64,000 bases of DNA from contig SFOH01000002.1 of assembly GCA_004552485.1 (NCBI GenBank), positions 1 to 64,000 on the forward strand, read 5' to 3'. Made by a program: the position numbers and the translations under genes. Below, one piece after another: positions 17,435 to 24,202 of the stretch (positions are counted from its first letter, which is position 1; each line of letters opens with the position of its first letter). This stretch comes from Bacteroidales bacterium (GTDB taxonomy: Bacteria > Bacteroidota > Bacteroidia > Bacteroidales > Muribaculaceae). The notes beneath the pieces were generated by a model that was not told the DNA's origin, searched no databases, and saw nothing but the letters and a program-made list of their open reading frames with translations.

Positions 17435-18838
17435 ATGCAGAAAAAGTTCATAAGCCGTCAGTGCGGTTGCCGCCGTCTCCTCCTCATCTATGCCGGATGG
17501 GGCATGGACTGGCGTCCCTTCCGCGAGCTCTCGCTGCCCGGCTATGACATCATGGTGCTTTGGGATTATCGTGACCTCACCTTCAACTGGAAGCCGCTGA
17601 TGGCCTACGATGAGGTGTGCCTCGTGGCCTGGTCGATGGGCGTTTTCGCAGCATCTGTCACCATCCACGAGCTGCTGCCGCGAATCACCAAGCGCATTGC
17701 CATAAACGGCACGCTCGACCCCATCCACGACAGCAAAGGCATTCCCTCCGTCATCTACCACGGCACCATCAACGCCCTGTCGCCGAGCACATTGCGCAAG
17801 TTCTACCGACGCATGTGCATGAACGCCGACGAGTTCGAGGCCTTCCGTGCCAACCAGCCGAAGCGCACCATCGCCGAACTCTCCGAAGAGTTGCGCGCCA
17901 TCGAGACGCACTACATCTTCCATGTGCCGCAGGTGCGGGAATGGGACCTCGCTGTGGTGTCGCGCCATGACGCCATCTTCCCCACGCAGAATCAGGTGAC
18001 CGCCTGGCGACAGTTAGCGCCCATCCAGTTCATGGAAGCAGCACATCTGCCTGATTTCCGTAAGATTCTGCCGCGACTGTTCATTGACAAAGACCGTGTG
18101 CGCGCACGTTTCGCCAACGCCGCCGCCACATATTCGGCGCAGGCCAAGGCCCAGCACGCCATTGCCGCCGCTCTCTTCCGCCGCTTCCGGCAGAATTCCG
18201 CACCGTCGGCCATGGACGGTAACATCCTGGAGGTGGGATGCGGCGACGGCACGCTCACGCGACTCTTCGCACCGCTCGTCCACCCGCTCTCAGTGGTGCG
18301 CCTGTGGGATCTCGCGGGCGACAAGGCTCCCGAGGGCTCTCCAGGCAACGCTATCTTCGAGAACTGCGACGCCGAGACTGCCATACGCCGTCTCCCCGCC
18401 GCCTCGCAGGCCGTCATATTCAGCGCATCCACCATACAGTGGTTCAACAGCCCGGCATCGTTCCTGCGCCAGTGCCGACGTGTGCTCATCAGCGGAGGCT
18501 ACCTCGTGCTCTCAACCTTTGTGCGCGGCAACCTCAAGGAGCTCACCGAGTTAGCCGGTTCAGGACTTCAGCTGCCGATGGCCGAAGGATGGCGACGCAT
18601 GCTCCCGGAAGGCATGGAGCCGATTGTCTGCGACGTGGCTCCGCAAGTGCTGACCTTCGCCGAACCGCGCGAGGTACTCGAGCATCTGCGCGACACCGGC
18701 GTCAATGCTGTCGACTTCGGCCGAAACGGCGCCGCCCTCGCCCGCAAACTCCTCGAGGAATACCCGCGTCAGGCCGACGGCTCGTGCACGCTCACATACA
18801 TGCCGGTCTACATGATTGTCCGCAAACAAGACCTCTGA
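17435..18838 (+). CDS. bioC: Fused pimeloyl-ACP methyl esterase (BioG) and malonyl-ACP O-methyltransferase (BioC)
   Basis: A 467-residue bifunctional protein of biotin precursor synthesis. Residues about 1-215 are a BioG (DUF452) esterase: LLLIYAGWGMDWRPF, nucleophile elbow AWSMG, and a late RHDAIFP. Residues about 220-467 are BioC: ILEVGCGDGTLTRLF is SAM motif I, and SASTIQWFNSPASFL is the family signature. BioC methylates malonyl-ACP to start pimeloyl synthesis and BioG removes the methyl at the end, so one chain carries the first and last steps. bioD follows 67 nt downstream; bioA and bioF are not in the window. Confidence 0.92.
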   Translation: MQKKFISRQCGCRRLLLIYAGWGMDWRPFRELSLPGYDIMVLWDYRDLTFNWKPLMAYDEVCLVAWSMGVFAASVTIHELLPRITKRIAINGTLDPIHDSKGIPSVIYHGTINALSPSTLRKFYRRMCMNADEFEAFRANQPKRTIAELSEELRAIETHYIFHVPQVREWDLAVVSRHDAIFPTQNQVTAWRQLAPIQFMEAAHLPDFRKILPRLFIDKDRVRARFANAAATYSAQAKAQHAIAAALFRRFRQNSAPSAMDGNILEVGCGDGTLTRLFAPLVHPLSVVRLWDLAGDKAPEGSPGNAIFENCDAETAIRRLPAASQAVIFSASTIQWFNSPASFLRQCRRVLISGGYLVLSTFVRGNLKELTELAGSGLQLPMAEGWRRMLPEGMEPIVCDVAPQVLTFAEPREVLEHLRDTGVNAVDFGRNGAALARKLLEEYPRQADGSCTLTYMPVYMIVRKQDL

Positions 18839-18854
18839 CCGCAACAGACCCAAC

Positions 18855-18878
18855 AGACGCAGCCCCGCGGTTGCGTCT
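18855..18878 (+). terminator. Stem-loop with T-run between bioGC and bioD
   Basis: A 10-bp stem (18855-18864 with 18869-18878, one wobble) around CCGC, followed by TGATTTTTC. It looks like a terminator or attenuator just before bioD, so bioD expression may depend on read-through. Confidence 0.65.
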
Positions 18879-18905
18879 TGATTTTTCTTATTTTAAGCAA
18901 TTGAT

Positions 18906-19544
18906 ATGCAGATATTTGTATCAGGAATAGATACCGACGCCGGCAAAACCTACGCCACCGCATGGCTCCAGCTCCGGCTCATGGACGAAGGCAAAAGCGT
19001 CATCACCCAGAAATTCATTCAGACCGGATGTGTCGGCACCTCCGAGGACATCGAAGCCCACCGCCGCCTGTCCGGAACAGGTCCCATGCCCGAAGATGCC
19101 GAAGGCCTCACCGCTCCCATCATCTTCAGCTATCCCGCGTCAGCGCAGTTGGCGGCACGCATGGACGGCCGCGAGATTGACCTCGGCGTCATCGACCGCG
19201 CCCGCGAGGAGCTGGCGCGCCGCTACGACGTGGTGCTTGTCGAAGGCGCCGGCGGTCTGATGGTGCCCATCACCGACACGTTCATGGCCATCGACTATGC
19301 CGTAAGCCGCAACCTGCCCGTGGCGCTTGTCACCAACAGCCGTCTCGGCTCAATCAACCACACCATCCTCAGCCTCGAGGCCCTGCGCAACCACGGCGCC
19401 AAGCTCCACTCCGTGCTCTACAACACGTGGTATGACAAGGACAGCGCACCCATCGCTGCTGACACGCAGGCGTTTATCCGCCGCTACATCGAGCGCAACC
19501 ATCCGGGCACGCCCTTCTACGTGGTGCCCGTGTATGAGCCTTAA
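18906..19544 (+). CDS. bioD: ATP-dependent dethiobiotin synthetase
   Basis: A 212-residue P-loop enzyme that closes the ureido ring of dethiobiotin from 7,8-diaminopelargonate and CO2. The N-terminal FVSGIDTDAGKTYATAWL contains the Walker A lysine; FIQTGC and VLVEGAGGLMVPITD are the substrate and second nucleotide segments, and VALVTNSRLGSINHT is also typical. Length is normal. It follows bioGC after a hairpin and ends facing a minus-strand gene across a long shared terminator. Confidence 0.95.
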   Translation: MQIFVSGIDTDAGKTYATAWLQLRLMDEGKSVITQKFIQTGCVGTSEDIEAHRRLSGTGPMPEDAEGLTAPIIFSYPASAQLAARMDGREIDLGVIDRAREELARRYDVVLVEGAGGLMVPITDTFMAIDYAVSRNLPVALVTNSRLGSINHTILSLEALRNHGAKLHSVLYNTWYDKDSAPIAADTQAFIRRYIERNHPGTPFYVVPVYEP

Positions 19545-19563
19545 CACCCATCGGCACAAAACA

Positions 19564-19629
19564 CCCGGAGAGGTGCGCTTCTCGACATACGTCTGATGCT
19601 CAGACAGTTGAGAAACGCACCTCTCCGGG
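19564..19629. terminator. Long bidirectional terminator between convergent genes
   Basis: Fourteen base pairs (19564-19577 with 19616-19629), one mismatch, then five more pairs (19579-19583 with 19610-19614). The loop contains a second perfect hairpin, GTCTGA/TCAGAC (19591-19605). It serves bioD on plus and the Rossmann protein on minus. Confidence 0.8.
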
Positions 19630-19660
19630 CGTCATTCAGCGCTCAGCGCGCTGTGTTCAT

Positions 19661-20098
19661 TCAGAGCAGGCTCACTACGGCGGCGCCGAAGTCGCCCTCG
19701 GTGGTGGTGAAGGCGTAGTTCAGCTCGGGGTGATGCTTCAGCTCGGTGGTGAAGAATGCCTCGGAATCCTTGCCGCCGACAACAATCAGCTGCTTCACGC
19801 CGGCCTTCATGGCTGCGTTGACAGTGTGAGTATAGGTGCGGAGGATGAAGTCGCTGAGGTCAGCGTTTGACAGGTCGTTCTCATAGGCCAGGATGATTTT
19901 GTCAAAGCCGCCGAACTGGGCCTTGGTGGCGTCCTCGGTCTCGGTGTCGAGACGGTTGATGGTGACGTTGGTGGTGTCAAGCATAATGCGTTCGGGTTCC
20001 GGAGTGAAAACATCCACATCGTTGCCGTTTTCCAGAAGGGCTGTCAGAACGTCAGAGAGAACCTCTCCGTTCACGCCCACAAGTGCAATCTCTTTCAT
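19661..20098 (-). CDS. Short NAD(P)-binding Rossmann-like protein
   Basis: A 145-residue protein with a single Rossmann-like half: MKEIALVGVNGEVLSDVL, VDVFTPEP, a KIILAYENDLS strand, TVNAAMKAGVKQLIVVGGK and a C-terminal LNYAFTTTEGDFGA. It resembles the N-terminal part of atypical short-chain dehydrogenase / NmrA-like proteins, but the dinucleotide motif is degenerate (GVNGEVL, lacking the third Gly) and the catalytic YxxxK is absent. It may bind a nucleotide without catalysis or be a shortened descendant of a reductase. It stands alone between the bioD terminator and the divergent rfbD promoter. Confidence 0.7.
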   Translation of the reverse strand: MKEIALVGVNGEVLSDVLTALLENGNDVDVFTPEPERIMLDTTNVTINRLDTETEDATKAQFGGFDKIILAYENDLSNADLSDFILRTYTHTVNAAMKAGVKQLIVVGGKDSEAFFTTELKHHPELNYAFTTTEGDFGAAVVSLL

Positions 20099-20202
20099 AA
20101 TATGATAAAATTTGTTTGGGGTTAAATATTTATAATTCTAAGCATGGCCTCAAAGCCTTTTCTGAGATTATAACAACCCAAGTGGCCGTTGTGTTGAGCA
20201 TA

Positions 20203-20234
20203 TTTGGCCGTAACCGCGTTTTTTTGTACCTTTG
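20203..20234 (+). promoter_or_regulatory. Promoter for rfbD-prfC
   Basis: -33 TTTG (20203-20206), 20-nt spacer, -7 TACCTTTG (20227-20234). The ATG used for rfbD at 20258 lies downstream, which excludes an earlier in-frame ATG at 20204 that would fall inside the promoter. Confidence 0.85.
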
Positions 20235-20257
20235 TAGCCAGGAAAAAAACAAGAATT

Positions 20258-21133
20258 ATGAAGATTTTAGTGACAGGCGCCAACGGGCAGCTGGGCAACG
20301 AGCTGCGGAAGGTGCTGGAAAAGGAGCGCCCCGGCATAACCGACTATGTCGACGTCGCCGACCTCGACATCACCGAGGCCGACGCCGTCAACACCTTTGT
20401 TGAAAACGGCGGATACAGCCACATCATCAACTGCGCCGCCTACACCGCCGTCGACCGCGCCGAGGAAGACAAGAGCCTGTGCATGGCCGTGAACGTCACC
20501 GGCGTGCGCAACCTCGCCTCCGCAGCCGCCGAAAACGGTGTGCGCATGCTCCATGTGAGCACCGACTATGTCTTTGACGGCAACACCTGCCATGCCTACA
20601 AGGAGAGCGACAAGCCCGCCCCCCAGAGCGTCTACGGCAACACCAAACGCGCCGGCGAGACCGTCCTCATGGGCCTCTGCCCCGATGCCATCATCGTGCG
20701 CACCGGCTGGCTCTATTCCTCCTTCGGCAACAACTTTGTCAAGACCATGCTGCGCCTCGGCCGCGAGAAAGGCGCGATATCCGTCGTCTGCGACCAGATT
20801 GGCACGCCCACCTATGCCGCCGACCTCGCCCGCATGATTGCCACCATCGTCCTCTCACCGCGATGGGTCGAGGGCACATTCCACTTCTCCGACGAAGGCG
20901 TGGCCTCGTGGTACGACTTCGCCTGCGCAATCATGGACCTCTCCGGCCTCGGCGACAAAGTCACCGTCCGACCCATCACAACCCCCGATTATCCTACGCC
21001 GGCCACACGCCCCGTCTTCTCCGTCCTGGACAAGACCAAGGTCAAGGCAACATACGGCGTCACCATCCCGCACTGGCGCACATCGCTGGCCAAGTGCCTG
21101 TCAATCATCAACAAAAACAACAATGGCCAATAA
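20258..21133 (+). CDS. rfbD: dTDP-4-dehydrorhamnose reductase
   Basis: A 291-residue extended SDR enzyme making dTDP-L-rhamnose for surface polysaccharide. Motifs: ILVTGANGQLGNEL (NADPH site), VDVADLDITEADAV, NCAAYTAVDRAEED (family hallmark), HVSTDYVFDGN, and catalytic VYGNTKRAGE (YxxxK). I place the start at ATG 20258 (MKILVTG) because the promoter occupies 20203-20234. The other rhamnose genes (rfbA, B, C) are not adjacent. It overlaps prfC by 11 nt, an unrelated partner, so the two are co-transcribed. Confidence 0.93.
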   Translation: MKILVTGANGQLGNELRKVLEKERPGITDYVDVADLDITEADAVNTFVENGGYSHIINCAAYTAVDRAEEDKSLCMAVNVTGVRNLASAAAENGVRMLHVSTDYVFDGNTCHAYKESDKPAPQSVYGNTKRAGETVLMGLCPDAIIVRTGWLYSSFGNNFVKTMLRLGREKGAISVVCDQIGTPTYAADLARMIATIVLSPRWVEGTFHFSDEGVASWYDFACAIMDLSGLGDKVTVRPITTPDYPTPATRPVFSVLDKTKVKATYGVTIPHWRTSLAKCLSIINKNNNGQ

Positions 21134-22700
21134 CGCAGAAATACAGCGCCGACGCACATTCGCTATCATCTCTCACCCCGACGCCGGCAAGACAACCCTC
21201 ACCGAGAAACTCCTCCTCTTCGGCGGCGCCATCCATGTGGCCGGTGCCGTCAAATCAAACAAAATCAAGAAGACGGCCACGTCTGACTGGATGGAGATCG
21301 AGAAACAGCGCGGAATCTCTGTGGCCACGTCCGTGATGGGCTTCGAATACGAGGGCTACAAAATCAATATCCTCGACACCCCCGGCCACCAGGACTTCGC
21401 CGAGGACACCTACCGCACCCTCACCGCCGTCGACTCCGTCATCATCGTCGTCGACGTGGCAAAAGGCGTGGAGATGCAGACGCGCAAGCTCATGGAAGTG
21501 TGCCGAATGCGCAACACCCCCGTCATCATCTTCGTCAACAAACTCGACCGCGAGGGCCGCGACCCCTTCGACATCCTCGACGAGCTTGAGTCGGAACTGA
21601 AAATCAGCGTGCGACCCCTTTCGTGGCCCATCAATATCGGCGCCCGTTTCAAAGGCGTCTACAACATCTACGAGAACACCCTCGACCTGTTCACCCCCGA
21701 CAAACAGCGCGTCTCCGAGCGCGTGGAGATTGACGACGTGAACGACCCGCGCGTCGACGAAGCCGTCGGTCCCGTCGATGCCGCCAAACTCCGCGAGGAC
21801 CTCGAACTCATCGAGGGCGTATACCCCGATTTCGACGAACAGGAATACCTGGCCGGACAAGTGGCGCCCGTCTTCTTCGGCTCGGCCCTCAACACCTTCG
21901 GTGTCAAAGAGTTGCTCGACTGCTTCGTGAAGATTGCGCCGTCGCCCAAACCAGTCGTCACCGAGGAGCGCACCGTTGCCCCCGACGAGGAGGCCTTCTC
22001 CGGCTTCGTCTTCAAAATCCATGCCAACATGGACCCCAACCACCGCAGCTGCATCGCCTTCCTCAAAGTGTGCTCCGGCAAGTTCGAGCGCAACGCCCCC
22101 TACAAGCACATACGCTCCGGCAAAGTCATGAAATTCAGCTCGCCCACAGCCTTCATGGCTCAGAAAAAGAGCGTGGTCGACGAGGCCTATCCCGGCGACA
22201 TAGTGGGCCTGCCCGACACCGGCAACTTCAAAATCGGCGACACCCTCACTTCCGGCGAAGAGCTCCACTTCCGCGGCATCCCGTCCTTCTCTCCCGAGAT
22301 GTTCAAATACATCGAGAACACCGACCCGATGAAGTCCAAACAGCTCGACAAAGGCATCCAGCAGCTCATGGACGAAGGCGTGGCCCAGCTCTTCACCAAC
22401 ACCTTCAACAACCGCAAGATTATCGGCACCGTTGGCCAGCTTCAGTTCGAAGTCATCCAGTACCGCCTCCTCCACGAATACGGCGCCCAGTGCCGCTGGG
22501 AGCCCATCTCGCTCTACAAAGCCTGCTGGATCGAGAGCGATGATGCCGAAGCCCTCGCCGCCTTCAAAAAGCGCAAGCACCAGTTCATGGCCGTCGACCG
22601 ACAGGGCCGCGACGTCTTCCTCGCCGATTCCAACTACGTCCTCCAGATGGCCCGCCAAGACTTCCCCAAGATCAATTTCCATTTCACCAGCGAATTCTAA
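21123..22700 (+). CDS. prfC: Peptide chain release factor 3
   Basis: A 525-residue translational GTPase that recycles RF1/RF2 after termination. G1 HPDAGKTTLTEK, switch I RGISVATSVMGFEY, G3 DTPGHQDFAEDTYR, G4 NKLDREGRDP, followed by domain II and the RF3 C-terminal domain (GTVGQLQFEVIQYRLLHEYG, the RF3 hallmark). The start at ATG 21123 (MANNAEIQRRRTFAIISHP) gives the normal family length; a longer frame upstream is the shadow of rfbD in another phase. It overlaps rfbD by 11 nt and ends before a clear terminator hairpin. Confidence 0.95.
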   Translation: MANNAEIQRRRTFAIISHPDAGKTTLTEKLLLFGGAIHVAGAVKSNKIKKTATSDWMEIEKQRGISVATSVMGFEYEGYKINILDTPGHQDFAEDTYRTLTAVDSVIIVVDVAKGVEMQTRKLMEVCRMRNTPVIIFVNKLDREGRDPFDILDELESELKISVRPLSWPINIGARFKGVYNIYENTLDLFTPDKQRVSERVEIDDVNDPRVDEAVGPVDAAKLREDLELIEGVYPDFDEQEYLAGQVAPVFFGSALNTFGVKELLDCFVKIAPSPKPVVTEERTVAPDEEAFSGFVFKIHANMDPNHRSCIAFLKVCSGKFERNAPYKHIRSGKVMKFSSPTAFMAQKKSVVDEAYPGDIVGLPDTGNFKIGDTLTSGEELHFRGIPSFSPEMFKYIENTDPMKSKQLDKGIQQLMDEGVAQLFTNTFNNRKIIGTVGQLQFEVIQYRLLHEYGAQCRWEPISLYKACWIESDDAEALAAFKKRKHQFMAVDRQGRDVFLADSNYVLQMARQDFPKINFHFTSEF

Positions 22701-22735
22701 ACGCATAGCAAACCAGGCAGAATGACGGAAAACAG

Positions 22736-22765
22736 ACAGGGCGCCTTCTCACGAGGACGCCCTGT
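22736..22765. terminator. Terminator after prfC, possibly bidirectional
   Basis: ACAGGGCG (22736-22743) pairs with CGCCCTGT (22758-22765) with extra pairs inside. TTTT follows a few bases later on plus; on minus the stem is followed by CTGTTTTCC. It could also stop transcription coming from the 23.3-kb RNA promoter. Confidence 0.65.
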
Positions 22766-23058
22766 TGTCGTTTTAATAACTTAAAACAATTACATAACTA
22801 ACATAAAACACATTTTTCTTTTTCAGAACCCGGGCGGGAAGTGCCGGAAGAGTAAGACCGGCGCCGGATAAGAAAGGCCTGCTGAAGAGGAGAGGTGGCC
22901 TGGGGCTCTTTTCCGGGCTCCGACGTGCCGGGGGCGGTTGGCTTCGTCAGCGAAGCGGGTGCCTGCTCGGTCGTATCGGAGCGAGTCCTGATGCTCGGGC
23001 GTTCATAAATACTAACAATCTATACTAACCCTAAATTAATATCTTTCTTAACCTTATC
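22766..23058. other. Gene-free GC-rich segment with hairpins
   Basis: No credible ORF on either strand. It begins with an AT-rich leader-like string (22792-22813) shared exactly with the ktrB leader. Then comes a GC-rich block at about 22825-22992 with several inverted repeats: GCTTCG/CGAAGC around 22940-22956, TCCGA/TCGGA arms near 22918 and 22976, and the palindrome CCGGCGCCGG at 22858-22867. It may be the 3' part of the minus-strand RNA or a relic. Function unknown. Confidence 0.35.
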
Positions 23059-23310
23059 ATGCTTCAGAAGGTCTCTCCGTCGTGTCGGGGAAAGAACATT
23101 GAGGCGCTTGTACAATGTAGTGGGGGGATTGTCTTCCGGATTGGGGTAGGGGGTGTGTGTACTTTGTCGCTTTACGCCGGCTGTTGCGGCGGTCTCTTGG
23201 TGTCAGGAGTTACGTAGCATCTCTTACATTTTCCCAAGCGGTGTGTTTACAGCAATGTGACTCAATGTTGGTTTTGTTCTGAAGGTGAGCGGGAGTTTTC
23301 TCCTTTTTCA
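23059..23310 (-). ncRNA. Candidate structured non-coding RNA with long-range helices (6S-like layout)
   Basis: A canonical minus-strand promoter at 23316-23347 points into a region with no ORF. The predicted transcript folds into nested long-range helices: 8 bp (23277-23284 with 23062-23069), 9 bp (23261-23269 with 23095-23103), 6 bp (23235-23240 with 23105-23110) and 6 bp (23225-23230 with 23114-23119). A local hairpin (23175-23179 with 23187-23191) lies inside, and a small GGAG/CTCC hairpin sits at the 5' end. A single rod with bulges, closed by pairing of its two ends, is the layout of 6S RNA and of the Bacteroidales-1 family. I find no RNase P, tmRNA or SRP signature. The family is a guess and the 3' end is not fixed. 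Confidence 0.5.
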
Positions 23311-23315
23311 CGATA

Positions 23316-23347
23316 CAAAGTTACAAGAAAAAACAATACGTCCCAAA
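23316..23347 (-). promoter_or_regulatory. Promoter for the minus-strand non-coding RNA
   Basis: On the minus strand: -33 TTTG (23347-23344), 20-nt spacer, -7 TAACTTTG (23323-23316). This is an exact match to the Bacteroidetes consensus, yet no reading frame follows. Confidence 0.8.
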
Positions 23348-23505
23348 TGGTTTGTTCATTATAAGCCCGTTTTTTAACTACTTTTCTTTCATTGAAACGC
23401 TTGTTTACTTTTATTTAGTTAAAAACCGGCGACTTTTCACGCTTTCTGCCATGAACAATAAGCACGGCCGGGCGTTCACAAATAAAGACACAATTCCTAA
23501 GCATT

Positions 23506-23823
23506 ATGAACAACGAAGATTATAACAACTATTCCCGACAGCAACTCTCCGAGGACGAAAGCGAGCGTCAGTCGCGCCGTCGCCGTAACCGCAGCCTTGT
23601 CGAAGCCGTGGCCATCGTGATGGTAGCGGTGCTCGTGCTCGGCTTTCTGGTGAAACTGGCCTGGCTGATGATTGCCGCATTCGTCATCTTTATCATCCTC
23701 CTCGGTATGAAAGCGCTTCACGACCAGAAGGAGAACATGAACCGCAACCTTTATAAAGACCTCATTTCGGTCGGCATCGTGGCTCTCGTGTTTGTGGTGA
23801 TGCTCGTGGCCATGTTCCACTGA
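23506..23823 (+). CDS. Small integral membrane protein
   Basis: A 105-residue protein of unknown function. The N-terminal 29 residues are polar and charged (QLSEDESERQSRRRRNR). Two or three hydrophobic helices follow: LVEAVAIVMVAVLVLGFLV, a close second (AWLMIAAFVIFIILLGM), a basic loop, and ISVGIVALVFVVMLVAMF at the C-terminus. The Arg cluster before helix 1 suggests a cytoplasmic N-terminus. No close partner gene; it lies between the non-coding RNA and tRNA-Gln. Confidence 0.75.
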   Translation: MNNEDYNNYSRQQLSEDESERQSRRRRNRSLVEAVAIVMVAVLVLGFLVKLAWLMIAAFVIFIILLGMKALHDQKENMNRNLYKDLISVGIVALVFVVMLVAMFH

Positions 23824-23918
23824 CCGGCAGAGCCGAATTTTTGCTGATTTGCAACAATCAGAGTATCAGCTTTTTGGACTGATGCTCTGAAAATTCATGA
23901 AAAAAAGTTGCGAAAAAA

Positions 23919-23950
23919 CTTGCACAGTTCAGAAAAAGGCCTTAACTTTG
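23919..23950 (+). promoter_or_regulatory. Promoter for tRNA-Gln
   Basis: -33 CTTG (23919-23922, one mismatch), 20-nt spacer, -7 TAACTTTG (23943-23950), about 84 nt before the tRNA. Confidence 0.7.
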
Positions 23951-24034
23951 CACCCGTTAACGCGAGACACAAGAGAGTGTCGCTCCGAGATTCATAGGGT
24001 TATAAAGCACTCGGACGCGTTAGCAAACTGATTT

Positions 24035-24105
24035 TGCCTTGTGGTGTAATGGTAGCACGTCGGATTCTGGTTCCGCCTGTGAGGGTTCGAATCCTTCCAA
24101 GGCAA
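24035..24105 (+). tRNA. tRNA-Gln (anticodon CTG)
   Basis: Complete cloverleaf of 71 nt without encoded CCA. The acceptor TGCCTTG pairs with CAAGGCA; D arm GTGT/GCAC; anticodon loop TTCTGGT with CTG at 24067-24069; T arm GAGGG-TTCGAAT-CCTTC. The 27-43 pair is mismatched. It reads CAG codons. Confidence 0.95.
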
Positions 24106-24113
24106 CTCTCAAA

Positions 24114-24147
24114 AGCAGCTGAGTCATTCTGATGACTCGGCTGTTTT
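24114..24147 (+). terminator. Terminator after tRNA-Gln
   Basis: A 12-bp stem (24116-24127 with 24132-24143, one wobble), TCTG loop, followed by TTTTTCTTT. Confidence 0.9.
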
Positions 24148-24202
24148 TCTTTACAGCCCCTGCGGCTTCGGCCCGGGGTGTCCCTAAATCGTAAGTTGTT
24201 CC

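Noticed and set aside
21255..22706. 483-codon minus-strand frame opposite prfC
   Set aside because: Antisense shadow of RF3; composition is typical of reverse-read GC-rich codons and no family fits.
23059..23310. RNase P RNA, tmRNA or SRP RNA as identity of the structured RNA
   Set aside because: No GAGGAAAGTCC / ACAGAA pair, no tRNA-like end with tag peptide, and no GGAA...AGCAGCC apical loop on either strand.
24035..24202. Integrated element at tRNA-Gln
   Set aside because: No integrase, no repeat of the tRNA 3' end, and the flanking genes are core-type.
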